NCBI GenBank assembly: GCA_964352985.1
Contig: CAYGUK010000039.1
Location: forward strand, 1-33,082
Direction of reading: 5' to 3'
DNA length: 33,082 nucleotides
Source: CAYGUK01 sp964352985
GTDB taxonomy: Bacteria > Pseudomonadota > Gammaproteobacteria > JAHCLG01
Notes under the pieces: generated by a model
What the model was told of the DNA's origin: nothing
The model's input: only the letters and a program-made list of their open reading frames with translations
Database searches by the model: none
Program-made: the position numbers and the translations under genes
Part shown: positions 1 to 8,217 of the stretch, piece by piece
Numbering within the stretch: the first letter of the stretch is position 1
How the letters are laid out: every line of letters begins with the position of its first letter

Positions 1-40
1 CTTTCCAGGCGTGCGCCTTCAGCCACTCGGCCATCTCTCC
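1..40 (-). tRNA. tRNA-Ser (anticodon GGA), 5' part, cut by the window edge
   Basis: Read on the minus strand from position 40, the sequence begins GGAGAGATGGCCGAGTGGC, the acceptor and D arm typical of bacterial tRNA-Ser. It continues through a CACGC anticodon stem into the loop CTGGAAA. The anticodon GGA is at 6-4. The variable arm, T arm and 3' acceptor strand lie off the left edge, so cloverleaf pairing cannot be completed. The Ser(GGA) identity rests on the loop and on close similarity to known gammaproteobacterial tRNA-Ser 5' halves. Confidence 0.88.
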
Positions 41-83
41 ATAATTGAAATATGCACTACGTCCGCTTGTTTGATGTTGCGTG

Positions 84-89
84 ATTATA
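84..89 (-). promoter_or_regulatory. Extended -10 box for the tRNA-Ser gene
   Basis: On the minus strand the sequence reads TGATATAAT, a perfect TGn-TATAAT extended -10. It lies 43 bases upstream of the tRNA 5' end, so a transcript start near 77 would give a leader of about 37 nt. The -35 is weak (CTTTGA with a 17-base spacer), as is common with extended -10 promoters. It lies downstream of the RTX-subtilase stop codon, so the tRNA probably has its own promoter. Confidence 0.55.
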
Positions 90-178
90 TCAGAATTTGT
101 TGAAAATCAAAGTCTGAGGGTGATTTTGTTCCTTCATTTTTAAATTTGAATTGGCTGCTTTCACTTATGTAATTCAAT

Positions 179-3100
179 TTAAATCATCATCGATAAATCA
201 GGATTAAGCGGGACAATATCATCGATGATGGGAAGGGCAATGATTTCTGCAATATTCGTATTCTCTGTTTCACTTAAACTATTTATCTTTGGAGCATCAC
301 TATTTTCAGAAATTTCTGGGAAATGAGTTGGAAATTTTGCAGAATAGACTGGCGCGTTTTCTGGTGCAAAAGTATATTGAGCATTAATTTCATAATAACC
401 ATAACCTGAGCTTGATGTGATCCCAACGGTATAATTTTCATTAGCAATGACATCAATTGCGAGGATATGATTATTAATTTCCACAGATGATATATTATCA
501 GTTAACCAAGTAACATTGATGGCGGACAAGCCATTCGCCGTTGCTGTTAAATATATCGTTGAAGTTTCTGTTGCAGTAAAAGTAAAATAATCTTGATCGT
601 ATCCAGTAATTTCCAGCGGTTTACCATTGGTGCTTTCATCAAAGGTAAGTTCTGCTTCAATAAAGCCTGACCAGCTATCGGTATCAAATATATCACCGAG
701 CTTAAGCGCAGTTGAGGCATCATCACCATAGTAATCATTAGGCGTGATGGCTTTAAATGCTTTTTCAAAATTCAATTTATGATAATCGACACCACTAAAG
801 TCATCATGAATAATATCACTATGATTGTAAAATACGTCATAGATTTCAGCTTGATTAACTTTATGACCGGTTGTGACTTCTAAATATTCACGCATTAAAA
901 GAGCGGCACCTGCTACTTGTGGTGCGGATATGCTTGTTCCTGAAGCAACGATAGTTTTATGTTCATCACTAAAAAATTCTAAAACAGGTGAAATAAGTTC
1001 GACATCTTGACCTAAGGCAGTTAACACACTGGGATTACGTTGTGAAAAATAACTCATTTCATTTTCAATATTATGACTTGCGACAGGCACAACATGGGGA
1101 CTCATCGCAGGATAATCTAAACCAAAATTAGGTTCGGATTGATAAGCATTTCCTGCTGCTACTGACATAAACACACCAAGTTCTTCTAATTCAGCTAGTT
1201 CATCTTCAAATGTTGACCAACTTGGAACACCGAGAGAACTACCGTTATAACCAAGTGACATGTTAATCGTGGTGATCGGATCGGTTAACGTATTATGATG
1301 ATCAATCACCCAGCGCAAAGCAGATTCAACAAAGCTTAATACTTCTTCGAAACTTGGTGCTCCTGAAACTAAAACTTTAATACCCACTAAATCAACTTCC
1401 GGTGCCCAGCCACCCAGGGCATCATCTTTAGCCGCTATAACACTAGCAACACTGGTGCCATGAAATTCAAAATCACTTGAATCTCTAGCTGAGTTTGTTT
1501 TTGTCGCACTATTCCACGTCATCACATCGCGAGTTTTATTTGAAAATACATCGAGATAATCAGTTAAACCCGAATCAATAACCGCAACGGTTTGGCCATG
1601 ACCATTTAACAAACCTTCGTATGATGGCGCAATTTCTACTCCTTCTACTTCTGCAACATTTAATAAATCAATGATAAAAGTTTCTTGTGTCGATAAACCT
1701 GTTTCATCTGTTGCTTCGATCGTTAAATCAACTTGTGGTGCAAGCTCAAAATCTAATAATTCACTGTTGGCGACTTTGACGACCCCTGTCTTTTCATCGA
1801 TGGTGAATAATCCTATCGCATCGTTTACTATTTTATATAAATGTTCTTGTTCGGGATCAGAAGATGATGAAACTTGAGTGACAAATAATCCATTTTTTGA
1901 ATGTTCAAAAAGGGGATTTGTGTGCGATAAAATTAATTCTGGATTTTCATTAATATCTTCAATGTTTAAGGTTAAAGTTTTAATGGTTTTAAAACCATTA
2001 TTATCATTGACTTCGATTGTTAAATCAAAGGAATGCGCTGTTTCATAATCGAATTGTGTCCCTGGTTTTACTGATACCACCCCGGTGTTTTCATCAATTG
2101 AGAAAAGGCCACTCAAATCTTCTAAAATTGTATAAGAGGGTTGTTCATTTAAATCATTCGTGCTTGTTACTTGCGTTATTTCGGTGGCATTAAAATTTTC
2201 CACAACTTTATTATTTGTAAAATGAATGTCTGATGGGGTCTCATTGACATCCGTCATTGATATCGTAAAATCTTTTTGAACAAAGTGTCCGTTATTGTCT
2301 GTGACTTCGATGGTGATTGAAAATTCATGTTGTTCGTTTTCAAAGTCGGGATTGTAATTAGGGGATAAATAAATATCACCTGTTGTTGAGTCAATGGTAA
2401 ATCGACCTCCGGCATTATTCACTAAGCGATAAGTGGGAATTTCGTTTTCATCATTTAAACTACTTACTGATGTTATAGGATTGATATGATTAGTCGTTTC
2501 TGCAAAAGTTGATTGGGTTAATTCAATACTACTAGGTGCAAAGTTATTGGTTAAATCACCGGTGACGTTAATGCTAATATATTCAAAATTTTTAACAACA
2601 AGTTGTAAATGTTCGCTATTAGGATCGTAGTGGCCAAAATCAAATTCAGTTAAATTGCCATTCGCTAAGAAAGTTTCGTAATCACTCATGGCGGTTTGAA
2701 ACCAATCGAGTTTGGCGATTTGAGCAAACGCATCAACGATTAATATATCGTCACCATCACCTGCATCATAAATATCATTATATCCTTTATTTAAATCGGC
2801 ATTGTAAAAAACCATATCATTGCCAATTCCTAAAAACACTTGATCATTTCCTTTGCCTGCAATAACCGTATTATTACCACTATTGGCGATGATAATATCA
2901 TTACCCTCATTTGTTTCGATATAATTAACTTGGATTTCAGTGCTATTTATTTCTTTATTAGCAATAATAACAAAATCATGACCATTGCCCACTTTAATTT
3001 GATTTTGTCCACCGTAAGCAATTATTGTATTGTGACCATTACCTAGCGTTACTTCATTATTGCCTCCTTGGATAGAGATAATATTGCGACCATCACCGGC

Positions 3101-4651
3101 TGATACTTTATCATTTCCAGAACCTAATTTAACAGTGCTACTATTATTGCCAAGTTCGATGATATTATTTCCAAATAAATCAGTAATCCTATTATTTTGA
3201 TTATAAATTCTGATGATATCATTGCCTTCGCCACCGTTTATTTGACTATTCGATGAATAAATAAAAAGTTGATCATTGCCAGCACCACCTAAAACCGTAT
3301 TAATACCATCCAACACATAAACTCTATCATCACCATTTCCGGCATCAATATAATTGTTTCCTGATAAATCTCGGATAGTGTCATTGCCATCGCCCGATTC
3401 TATCCAATCATTACCTGAAATACTGTATATATAGTCATTTCCACCTGCGGAAAAAATTTTATCATTACCTGAGCCTGATTCAATTTCATCGTCTAAATCA
3501 AAACCGTAGATTTCATCGTCGCCCGCTCTGGTATTAATTGAACCGCTGGCATAAACAATATCATTACCATCCCCAGTAATAAAAGAATCAAAACCACCTT
3601 CACCAAATATCTTATAATTGGTACCATTGTGGCCAAAGAAATAATCAGAAGCGGTTGTACCATGAAATTCTTCATAAATTATGTCAGCTGTTGAAACTGA
3701 TGAAGCATTATTATTTACAGTTAAATTTGTTGTAGATATGTTAGGGGGATTTATAATATCAACGGTAACTTCTTCAAACCCATTTACAATAATTTGTAAA
3801 TTTGTATATTCAGGATCAAAATAACTTAAATTTAATTTTACTTGAATTTCTTCTGCGAGGAATAATTGATAATTTTCAATAGCTATTTTGAACCATTGTA
3901 GTTGTGCAATTTCATTCGATACTTTGATGGTTAGTTTATCATAGCCAATACCCGCATCAAAAATATCATGATAAGTTTGATTTGTGATTAATTCATAAAT
4001 AACAGTATCATCACCTTCGTTTAAGGTGATTTGATCATTCCCGGCACCATCATTTACGGTGTCTTGGCTGAAGTTGGTGATCACAGTATCATTGCCGGCA
4101 CCGGCATGAATTGTATCCGTGCCATAAACATTGTAGATATAATCATTTCCACTTCCAGAACTGATGGTATCGTCGCTTTGCCCTAATGTGTAAATTGCAT
4201 CATTGCCAAAACCTGTTTTAATTTGGTTTTTGCTACCATAAGAAATAATTATATTATTTCCACCGGTAAGTGTAATATCATTTTGACCGGAATAAATTTT
4301 GATGAAATCATTTCCCGTCCCTGTTGCAATAATATTTTTTATGCCACCAGCATGAATTTGATTATTACCATCTCCGGTAAAAATAAAATTAGTGCCTTCC
4401 ATATCATTAATAAAATTATTACCATGACCGCAATAAATATAGTCATCTCCTTGACCACTATAAATAATATTATTTCCTTGTCCGCCATCAATAAAATCAT
4501 CGCCATCATCTGTAAAAATTTCATCATCACCATAAGAGGCGATAATAATATCATTCCCTGCACCAGATTTTATTTTGTAAGAAGTCGGACCACTGATAAA
4601 ATAATCATCTTGAGGTGTCCCTATATAAATTTCTTTTTCAGGTGTTGACAT
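179..4651 (-). CDS. RTX-cadherin-subtilisin protein (large exported serine protease / adhesin-like)
   Basis: A 1490-residue protein. Domains in order: RTX (GGxGxDxUx-like) repeats at about 14-220; a non-repeat module at 226-300; a second RTX block at about 327-618; a homologous module at 623-697; three cadherin-like repeats at about 700-1000, each with the FTID..TG and D.N motifs; a peptidase S8 domain at about 1005-1300; a PPC-like beta domain at about 1305-1430; and an acidic, hydrophobic tail. The subtilisin triad is intact: Asp1026 (VIDSG), His1064 (HGTSVAS), Ser1240 (GTSISAP), plus oxyanion Asn1168 (AAGN). No N-terminal signal peptide is visible, which with RTX repeats suggests type I secretion, but no ABC transporter or fusion protein gene is adjacent. 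RTX blocks usually sit near the C-terminus; here they are N-terminal. The start ATG has a strong GGAGGGG ribosome-binding site. It could act as a surface protease or adhesin; the substrate is unknown. Confidence 0.9.
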   Translation of the reverse strand: MSTPEKEIYIGTPQDDYFISGPTSYKIKSGAGNDIIIASYGDDEIFTDDGDDFIDGGQGNNIIYSGQGDDYIYCGHGNNFINDMEGTNFIFTGDGNNQIHAGGIKNIIATGTGNDFIKIYSGQNDITLTGGNNIIISYGSKNQIKTGFGNDAIYTLGQSDDTISSGSGNDYIYNVYGTDTIHAGAGNDTVITNFSQDTVNDGAGNDQITLNEGDDTVIYELITNQTYHDIFDAGIGYDKLTIKVSNEIAQLQWFKIAIENYQLFLAEEIQVKLNLSYFDPEYTNLQIIVNGFEEVTVDIINPPNISTTNLTVNNNASSVSTADIIYEEFHGTTASDYFFGHNGTNYKIFGEGGFDSFITGDGNDIVYASGSINTRAGDDEIYGFDLDDEIESGSGNDKIFSAGGNDYIYSISGNDWIESGDGNDTIRDLSGNNYIDAGNGDDRVYVLDGINTVLGGAGNDQLFIYSSNSQINGGEGNDIIRIYNQNNRITDLFGNNIIELGNNSSTVKLGSGNDKVSAGDGRNIISIQGGNNEVTLGNGHNTIIAYGGQNQIKVGNGHDFVIIANKEINSTEIQVNYIETNEGNDIIIANSGNNTVIAGKGNDQVFLGIGNDMVFYNADLNKGYNDIYDAGDGDDILIVDAFAQIAKLDWFQTAMSDYETFLANGNLTEFDFGHYDPNSEHLQLVVKNFEYISINVTGDLTNNFAPSSIELTQSTFAETTNHINPITSVSSLNDENEIPTYRLVNNAGGRFTIDSTTGDIYLSPNYNPDFENEQHEFSITIEVTDNNGHFVQKDFTISMTDVNETPSDIHFTNNKVVENFNATEITQVTSTNDLNEQPSYTILEDLSGLFSIDENTGVVSVKPGTQFDYETAHSFDLTIEVNDNNGFKTIKTLTLNIEDINENPELILSHTNPLFEHSKNGLFVTQVSSSSDPEQEHLYKIVNDAIGLFTIDEKTGVVKVANSELLDFELAPQVDLTIEATDETGLSTQETFIIDLLNVAEVEGVEIAPSYEGLLNGHGQTVAVIDSGLTDYLDVFSNKTRDVMTWNSATKTNSARDSSDFEFHGTSVASVIAAKDDALGGWAPEVDLVGIKVLVSGAPSFEEVLSFVESALRWVIDHHNTLTDPITTINMSLGYNGSSLGVPSWSTFEDELAELEELGVFMSVAAGNAYQSEPNFGLDYPAMSPHVVPVASHNIENEMSYFSQRNPSVLTALGQDVELISPVLEFFSDEHKTIVASGTSISAPQVAGAALLMREYLEVTTGHKVNQAEIYDVFYNHSDIIHDDFSGVDYHKLNFEKAFKAITPNDYYGDDASTALKLGDIFDTDSWSGFIEAELTFDESTNGKPLEITGYDQDYFTFTATETSTIYLTATANGLSAINVTWLTDNISSVEINNHILAIDVIANENYTVGITSSSGYGYYEINAQYTFAPENAPVYSAKFPTHFPEISENSDAPKINSLSETENTNIAEIIALPIIDDIVPLNPDLSMMI
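2561..2785 (-). repeat. Second copy of the internal 75-residue module of the RTX-subtilase
   Basis: Residues 623-697 match residues 226-300 (3752-3976) of the same protein in the same order: Y-x-DI-x-DAG-x-G, IA-x-L-x-WF, A-x3-Y-x2-FLA, YDP or FDP, LQ-x-VV or LQ-x-IV, then FE. Each copy directly follows an RTX block, so block plus module forms a unit present twice. The match is visible at protein level; the DNA has diverged. Confidence 0.7.
3752..3976 (-). repeat. First copy of the internal 75-residue module of the RTX-subtilase
   Basis: Residues 226-300, rich in aromatic and aliphatic residues, closing the first RTX block. It pairs with residues 623-697. The shared pattern of alternating hydrophobics suggests a folded beta/alpha cap rather than calcium-binding repeat. 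I do not recognise it as a named domain. Confidence 0.68.
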
Positions 4652-4690
4652 TTTTCCCCTCCAATAAATGGCAACTTTCTAGTTAGTTAA

Positions 4691-4696
4691 ATTATA
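4691..4696 (-). promoter_or_regulatory. Candidate -10 box for the RTX-subtilase
   Basis: A perfect TATAAT on the minus strand, 40 bases upstream of the start codon, would put the transcript start near 4684 with a leader of about 33 nt that includes the GGAGGGG site. No good -35 is present; the region upstream is A/T runs, so an UP-element-like or activator-dependent promoter is possible. Confidence 0.4.
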
Positions 4697-4814
4697 GACA
4701 AAGTTTTTATAATAAAAATTTCAGGCTAAAATTTTTATAAATTAATTCAATTTATTGTGGGAAAGTAGACAAGATAAAAAAGGGTAGATGCAAACATGTC
4801 CTGAAAACTAGACA

Positions 4815-4845
4815 ATAAACATTGTGTGCTTAATACAATGTTTAT
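4815..4845. repeat. 11-bp perfect inverted repeat in the dapE / RTX-subtilase gap
   Basis: ATAAACATTGT and ACAATGTTTAT are exact reverse complements around a 9-base spacer. The repeat sits 40-70 bases past the dapE stop and about 165 bases upstream of the RTX-subtilase start on the same strand. There is no clean U-run on the minus strand, so it is a weak terminator at best and could equally be an operator. The rest of the 4652-4884 gap is featureless A/T-rich sequence. Confidence 0.4.
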
Positions 4846-4884
4846 ATCTAAATTTAATAAATTATTTGCACATTGTTTTGAAAA

Positions 4885-6018
4885 TTAATTTAAGTCTAAA
4901 AGATGTTTAAGAAAATTATAATAAATGTCAGTAACTAATTCTAAATCTTTAACGCTAACATGTTCATCGATACGATGAATACTTTCATTAATTGGTCCAA
5001 ACTCGATAACCTGAGTACCAGTGGGTGCGACAAATCGCCCATCTGAAGTTCCACCATGAGTTGTCATATTGGGTGTTACCCCAGTAATGTTTTTAATGAC
5101 GTCACAGACGTTTGATTTTAACTTTCCATCATTACTGTAAAAAGGACCACCGCTATGCGTAAAATCAATTTTGTATTCCATATCACATTTATCTAATAGT
5201 TCAATTATTTTTTGTTCTAAACTTTCTGGTGTGTGTATGGGGTTATATCTAAAATTAAATAGAATGGATATTTCACCTGGAATAATATTGGTGGCGCCAG
5301 TGCCTGCATTAATATTTGAAATTTGAAATTGTGTGGGTTGAAATTCTTCAAAACCCTCATCCCATTTTTCTTGTAACACTTGATGTAAAAAATGACTTGC
5401 ACAATGAATTGGATTTATGGATTTATGTGGATAGGCAATATGACCTTGTTTACCAAAGATTGTTAATTTTCCGTTTAATGATCCACGTCGTCCAACTTTT
5501 ATTGTATCACCTAAGTGTGTTTCACAAGAAGGTTCGCCCACAATACAATAATCAATTTGACGTTGTTGCTGATTAAATTCTTCCATCACTTTTCTAACGC
5601 CATTAATGCTCACACCTTCTTCATCACTTGTAATTAATAAACCTACACTTCCCGGATGAGTAGGGTAGTCATTCACAAATCGTGTTAATGCGATGGTGAA
5701 AGCGGCAACTGATCCTTTCATATCTGCAGCACCTCGACCGTAAAGAAAACCATTTCGATATGAAGGCGTAAATGGATCACTCGTCCATTGATCTAATGGA
5801 CCTGTGGGAACCACATCAGTGTGTCCTAAAAATATAATTGACGGTTTTTCATTACCATGTGTGGCATAAAGATTTTTAACATCTGCAAAGGGGAAATGTT
5901 CTATTTTAAAGTTCGCACTAAATAAATAGGAGGCGATTAAGTCTTGGCACCCATCATCTTCGGGAGTGATTGAACGTTTTTTGATAAGAGCTTCAGTTAA
6001 TTGAACTGTTGGGTGCAT
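4885..6018 (-). CDS. dapE: Succinyl-diaminopimelate desuccinylase
   Basis: Zinc-dependent M20 peptidase-family enzyme that hydrolyses N-succinyl-LL-2,6-diaminopimelate to LL-diaminopimelate and succinate in the cytosol, for lysine and peptidoglycan. At 377 residues it is full length. Metal and catalytic residues are visible: His66 and Asp68 in HTDVV, Asp99 in GAADMKGS, catalytic Glu133 with Glu134 in SDEEG, Glu162 in GEPS, and a C-terminal His in the NESIHRIDEHV segment. It starts 2 bases after the upstream arsC-like stop, with an AGGA ribosome-binding site inside that gene's end, so the two are one operon, as in Escherichia coli. DapD, two steps earlier in the succinylase branch, is encoded 1.2 kb away on the same strand. 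Confidence 0.97.
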   Translation of the reverse strand: MHPTVQLTEALIKKRSITPEDDGCQDLIASYLFSANFKIEHFPFADVKNLYATHGNEKPSIIFLGHTDVVPTGPLDQWTSDPFTPSYRNGFLYGRGAADMKGSVAAFTIALTRFVNDYPTHPGSVGLLITSDEEGVSINGVRKVMEEFNQQQRQIDYCIVGEPSCETHLGDTIKVGRRGSLNGKLTIFGKQGHIAYPHKSINPIHCASHFLHQVLQEKWDEGFEEFQPTQFQISNINAGTGATNIIPGEISILFNFRYNPIHTPESLEQKIIELLDKCDMEYKIDFTHSGGPFYSNDGKLKSNVCDVIKNITGVTPNMTTHGGTSDGRFVAPTGTQVIEFGPINESIHRIDEHVSVKDLELVTDIYYNFLKHLLDLN

Positions 6019-6020
6019 GG

Positions 6021-6362
6021 TTAATCCTTTAATTTTTGATAATCATTAATATCAAATCCACAGAGATTTATTTTATCTGCCATTAATAAGGGGCGCTTAA
6101 TAAGTGTGGGGTACTTGATTATGAGTTCAATTAACTGATCAAGAGATGAATTATTTTTTTCTAACTCGGATAATTGACGCCAAGTTGTGCCACGTTTATT
6201 AATTAAATTGTCGCCAAATATTTTCATCCATGTTTCGACTTGTTTTTTATTTACACCTTCGGTTTTAAAGTCATAGAATTGAAATTGAATTTCATTATCG
6301 AGTAACCAACGTTTGGCTTTTTTGACGGTATCGCAATTATTAATGCCATATAATGTTATCAT
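6021..6362 (-). CDS. yffB: ArsC/Spx-family thioredoxin-fold protein (YffB-like)
   Basis: A 113-residue protein of the ArsC-like family. The N-terminus MITLYGINNCDTVKKAKRWL carries the single active-site cysteine (Cys10) without the CxxC second cysteine, as in E. coli YffB. The family has a thioredoxin-like fold; YffB is often described as glutathione-dependent but its physiological role is unsettled. It is not a proven arsenate reductase and no ars genes are nearby. It is the first gene of a two-gene unit with dapE, a conserved pairing. A weak AAGG lies about 11 bases upstream of the ATG. The gene diverges from yajQ across 65 bases, so their promoters overlap. Confidence 0.9.
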   Translation of the reverse strand: MITLYGINNCDTVKKAKRWLLDNEIQFQFYDFKTEGVNKKQVETWMKIFGDNLINKRGTTWRQLSELEKNNSSLDQLIELIIKYPTLIKRPLLMADKINLCGFDINDYQKLKD

Positions 6363-6366
6363 GTGC

Positions 6367-6395
6367 TTGTGACCTTAAATAGATCATAGTAAAAT
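6367..6395 (+). promoter_or_regulatory. Candidate sigma-70 promoter for yajQ
   Basis: TTGTGA (6367-6372) and TAAAAT (6390-6395) with a 17-base spacer match 4/6 and 5/6 of consensus. A start near 6402 leaves a 25-nt leader including the GGAG site. On the other strand the same 65 bases hold TGCTAAAAT and TATGAT as possible -10 boxes for yffB-dapE. Confidence 0.5.
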
Positions 6396-6427
6396 GTCCG
6401 ATTTTAGCATAACTGGAGCAAACATCC

Positions 6428-6910
6428 ATGCCGTCATTTGATATCGTATCTGAAGTCGATCAACATGAATTGACTAATGCCATTGATCAGGCAAATCGTG
6501 AAATTACGACTCGCTTCGATTTTAAAGGTGTCAAAGCAAGTTATGAATATAAAGAAAATGCAATATTACTTTCTGCAGAAAGTGATTTTCAAATTAAACA
6601 AATGAATGAAATTTTACGATTAAAATGTGCAAAACGAAAAATTGAAATCGGTTGTTTAGATGAGCAAGAAATTAAAACCAATTTATCAGAAGCGCGTCAA
6701 GAAATTACCGTAAAACAAGGTATCGATAAAGAGCTCGCCAAAAAACTGACTAAACTAATTAAAGACTCTAAAATAAAAGTTCAAGCACAAGTTCAAGGTG
6801 AACAAGTTCGTGTAACTGGCAAAAAGCGTGATGATTTGCAACAGGTTATTGCACTTATCAAAGAATCTCAAATTGATTTGCCTTTACAATATATTAATTT
6901 TCGAGATTAA
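6428..6910 (+). CDS. yajQ: YajQ family nucleotide-binding protein (DUF520)
   Basis: A 160-residue protein matching YajQ along its whole length. It begins MPSFDIVSEVD and continues with DQANREITTRFDFKG, the family hallmark, and ends in DLPLQYINFRD, also family typical. YajQ proteins are small cytosolic proteins with two RNA-binding-like folds; members bind nucleotides, and in Xanthomonas and Pseudomonas homologues bind cyclic di-GMP and modulate transcription. Whether this one does is unknown. GGAG 11 bases upstream supports the ATG. It appears monocistronic. After it comes a weak 7-bp hairpin (6916-6943) without a T-run. Confidence 0.95.
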   Translation: MPSFDIVSEVDQHELTNAIDQANREITTRFDFKGVKASYEYKENAILLSAESDFQIKQMNEILRLKCAKRKIEIGCLDEQEIKTNLSEARQEITVKQGIDKELAKKLTKLIKDSKIKVQAQVQGEQVRVTGKKRDDLQQVIALIKESQIDLPLQYINFRD

Positions 6911-7019
6911 CTTTCTTAAGTGTCCTTTTATAATATCACTTAATCAGCATCCAAAAAATGTTTAAAAGAATTGCTACATATGTTATGGTGGTTTTTATAT
7001 CGTATATTGGTTGTGGTAA

Positions 7020-7277
7020 ATGTATAAACATAAGGGTAAAGGACACACCAATCATGATAGATTGTTTAGGAAAATTTTAAGTAATCTTGATGCGGCTCGT
7101 TTGTTTTTACAATCATCTTTGCCTGCTAGTATCCTAAATTTGAAAATTGATTGGTCTACGTTAAAGATAAAAGTGACTGACTTTATCAGTGCAAAATTTG
7201 ATGTAAAAAAAACAGATGTGCTTTTTAGCGTAAATATTAACAACGAACCCAATCTAAATTACGCAGTAATTCATTAA
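7020..7277 (+). pseudogene. N-terminal fragment of an Rpn/YhgA-like PD-(D/E)XK nuclease (transposase_31 family)
   Basis: The 85-codon frame carries the start of a YhgA/Rpn protein: HDRLFRKILSN, then AARLFLQSSLP, then IDWSTLKI, then TDVLFSVNINNEP, in family order. The Asp of the TDVLFSV segment is the first nuclease acidic residue; the following EHQ-type catalytic segment and the remaining roughly 200 residues are missing. Family similarity stops around 7250, and the last codons (LNYAVIH) are antisense of the dapD 3' end. The intact family promotes RecA-independent recombination and is often multicopy and decaying in host-associated gammaproteobacteria. No clear ribosome-binding site precedes the ATG. 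This remnant fills the only gene-free stretch above 300 bases (6911-7236). Confidence 0.75.
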
Positions 7278-8073
7278 CACCCACTTTGCTACGAGTTTTT
7301 TCATCCACTTGTTTTACAATCACCACACAATACAAACTATATCGTCCATCCTGACTGGGTAGATTTCCAGGCACGACAACACTCCCTGCGGGAATTCGAC
7401 CGTAACTAATTTCACCTGTTTCACGATGATAAATTCGAGTGCTTTGTCCCAAATAAACACCCATGGAAATAACCGCACCTTGTTCTACTATGACACCTTC
7501 AACGACTTCAGAGCGAGCGCCGACAAAAACATTGTCTTCAATAATAGTAGGGTTTGCTTGTAACGGTTCTAATACACCACCAATTCCTACACCACCTGAT
7601 AAATGAACATGATCACCAATTTGCGCGCATGACCCAACGGTAGCCCACGTGTCAACCATGGTACCTTGTCCGATGTAGGCGCCAATATTGACATAGCTCG
7701 GCATTAAAACAGTATTGTTCGCGACAAACGCGCCTTTACGAACGAGTGCATGAGGAACAACACGGGTACCATCTTGTTGAAAATGTTTTTCATCATATTG
7801 GCTATATTTTAATGGGACTTTATCAAAAAATTGTGTGAATGCTGCGGGGATAGGCTTGCTTTCCATAATAGCAAAATAAAGTAATACCGCTTTTTTAATC
7901 CATTGATGAACATGCCATTGGTTATTTAATTTTTCTGCAACCCGGAGCTGACCTTGATCGAGTGCTTCGATAACTTCAAGAATGGCATTTTTTATTTCAC
8001 TGCTTACTTTACTGGGTGAGAGTTCTTTGCGATTTTCAAACGCCGTTTCAATTAAGTCTTTTAGATTTTCCAT
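7237..8073 (-). CDS. dapD: 2,3,4,5-tetrahydropyridine-2,6-dicarboxylate N-succinyltransferase
   Basis: Transfers succinyl from succinyl-CoA to tetrahydrodipicolinate in the lysine/diaminopimelate pathway; a cytosolic trimer. At 278 residues it has the helical N-terminal domain and then a left-handed beta-helix of hexapeptide repeats from about residue 105 (for example GAYIGQGTMVDTWATVGSCA and GVGIGGVLEPLQ). The C-terminus runs KVGVNELLRNLD and then WVRC before the stop; the family usually ends at or just after ELLRxxD. The four extra residues coincide with the junction to the Rpn/YhgA fragment, suggesting that a deletion replaced the original stop. GGAGA nine bases upstream supports the ATG. 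It acts with DapE encoded nearby. Confidence 0.96.
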   Translation of the reverse strand: MENLKDLIETAFENRKELSPSKVSSEIKNAILEVIEALDQGQLRVAEKLNNQWHVHQWIKKAVLLYFAIMESKPIPAAFTQFFDKVPLKYSQYDEKHFQQDGTRVVPHALVRKGAFVANNTVLMPSYVNIGAYIGQGTMVDTWATVGSCAQIGDHVHLSGGVGIGGVLEPLQANPTIIEDNVFVGARSEVVEGVIVEQGAVISMGVYLGQSTRIYHRETGEISYGRIPAGSVVVPGNLPSQDGRYSLYCVVIVKQVDEKTRSKVGVNELLRNLDWVRC

Positions 8074-8157
8074 CTATCTGTTTCTCCACACGAATTTGCC
8101 TGACACACTACCGATTTCTTCAGCAAGATGCAATACGAATACATGGTGAGCACAACC

Positions 8158-8186
8158 TTGCAAGTTAAGTACAGCTTCTATATTAT
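8158..8186 (+). promoter_or_regulatory. Candidate sigma-70 promoter for the first RND efflux operon
   Basis: TTGCAA (8158-8163) and TATTAT (8181-8186) with a 17-base spacer match 4/6 and 5/6 of consensus. A transcript start near 8193 gives a 25-nt leader. The region is shared with the divergent dapD gene. No regulator gene is adjacent. Confidence 0.5.
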
Positions 8187-8217
8187 TACGCTACCCATAT
8201 TTGCCAGTAGATGATTT

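Noticed and set aside
1..178. tRNA-Ser as an integration site for a mobile island carrying the RTX-subtilase
   Set aside because: The tRNA 3' end is outside the window, no integrase or duplicated tRNA end is visible, and base composition does not change.
4223..4648. 141-residue plus-strand open frame opposite the first RTX block
   Set aside because: Antisense shadow of the repetitive RTX coding sequence; composition (Ile/Asn/Thr repeats) mirrors the real gene and no ribosome-binding site fits.
179..4651. Tandem DNA repeats or a CRISPR-like array in the repetitive gene
   Set aside because: The periodicity is protein-level RTX sequence with diverged DNA; no identical direct repeats with unique spacers occur here or elsewhere in the window.
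6021..6362. Arsenate reductase
   Set aside because: The family name suggests it, but the sequence fits the YffB branch next to dapE and no arsenic genes are nearby.
6916..6943. TTAAGTG/CACTTAA hairpin after yajQ as a terminator
   Set aside because: Only 7 A/T-rich pairs, 14-base loop and no T-run; not strong enough to call.
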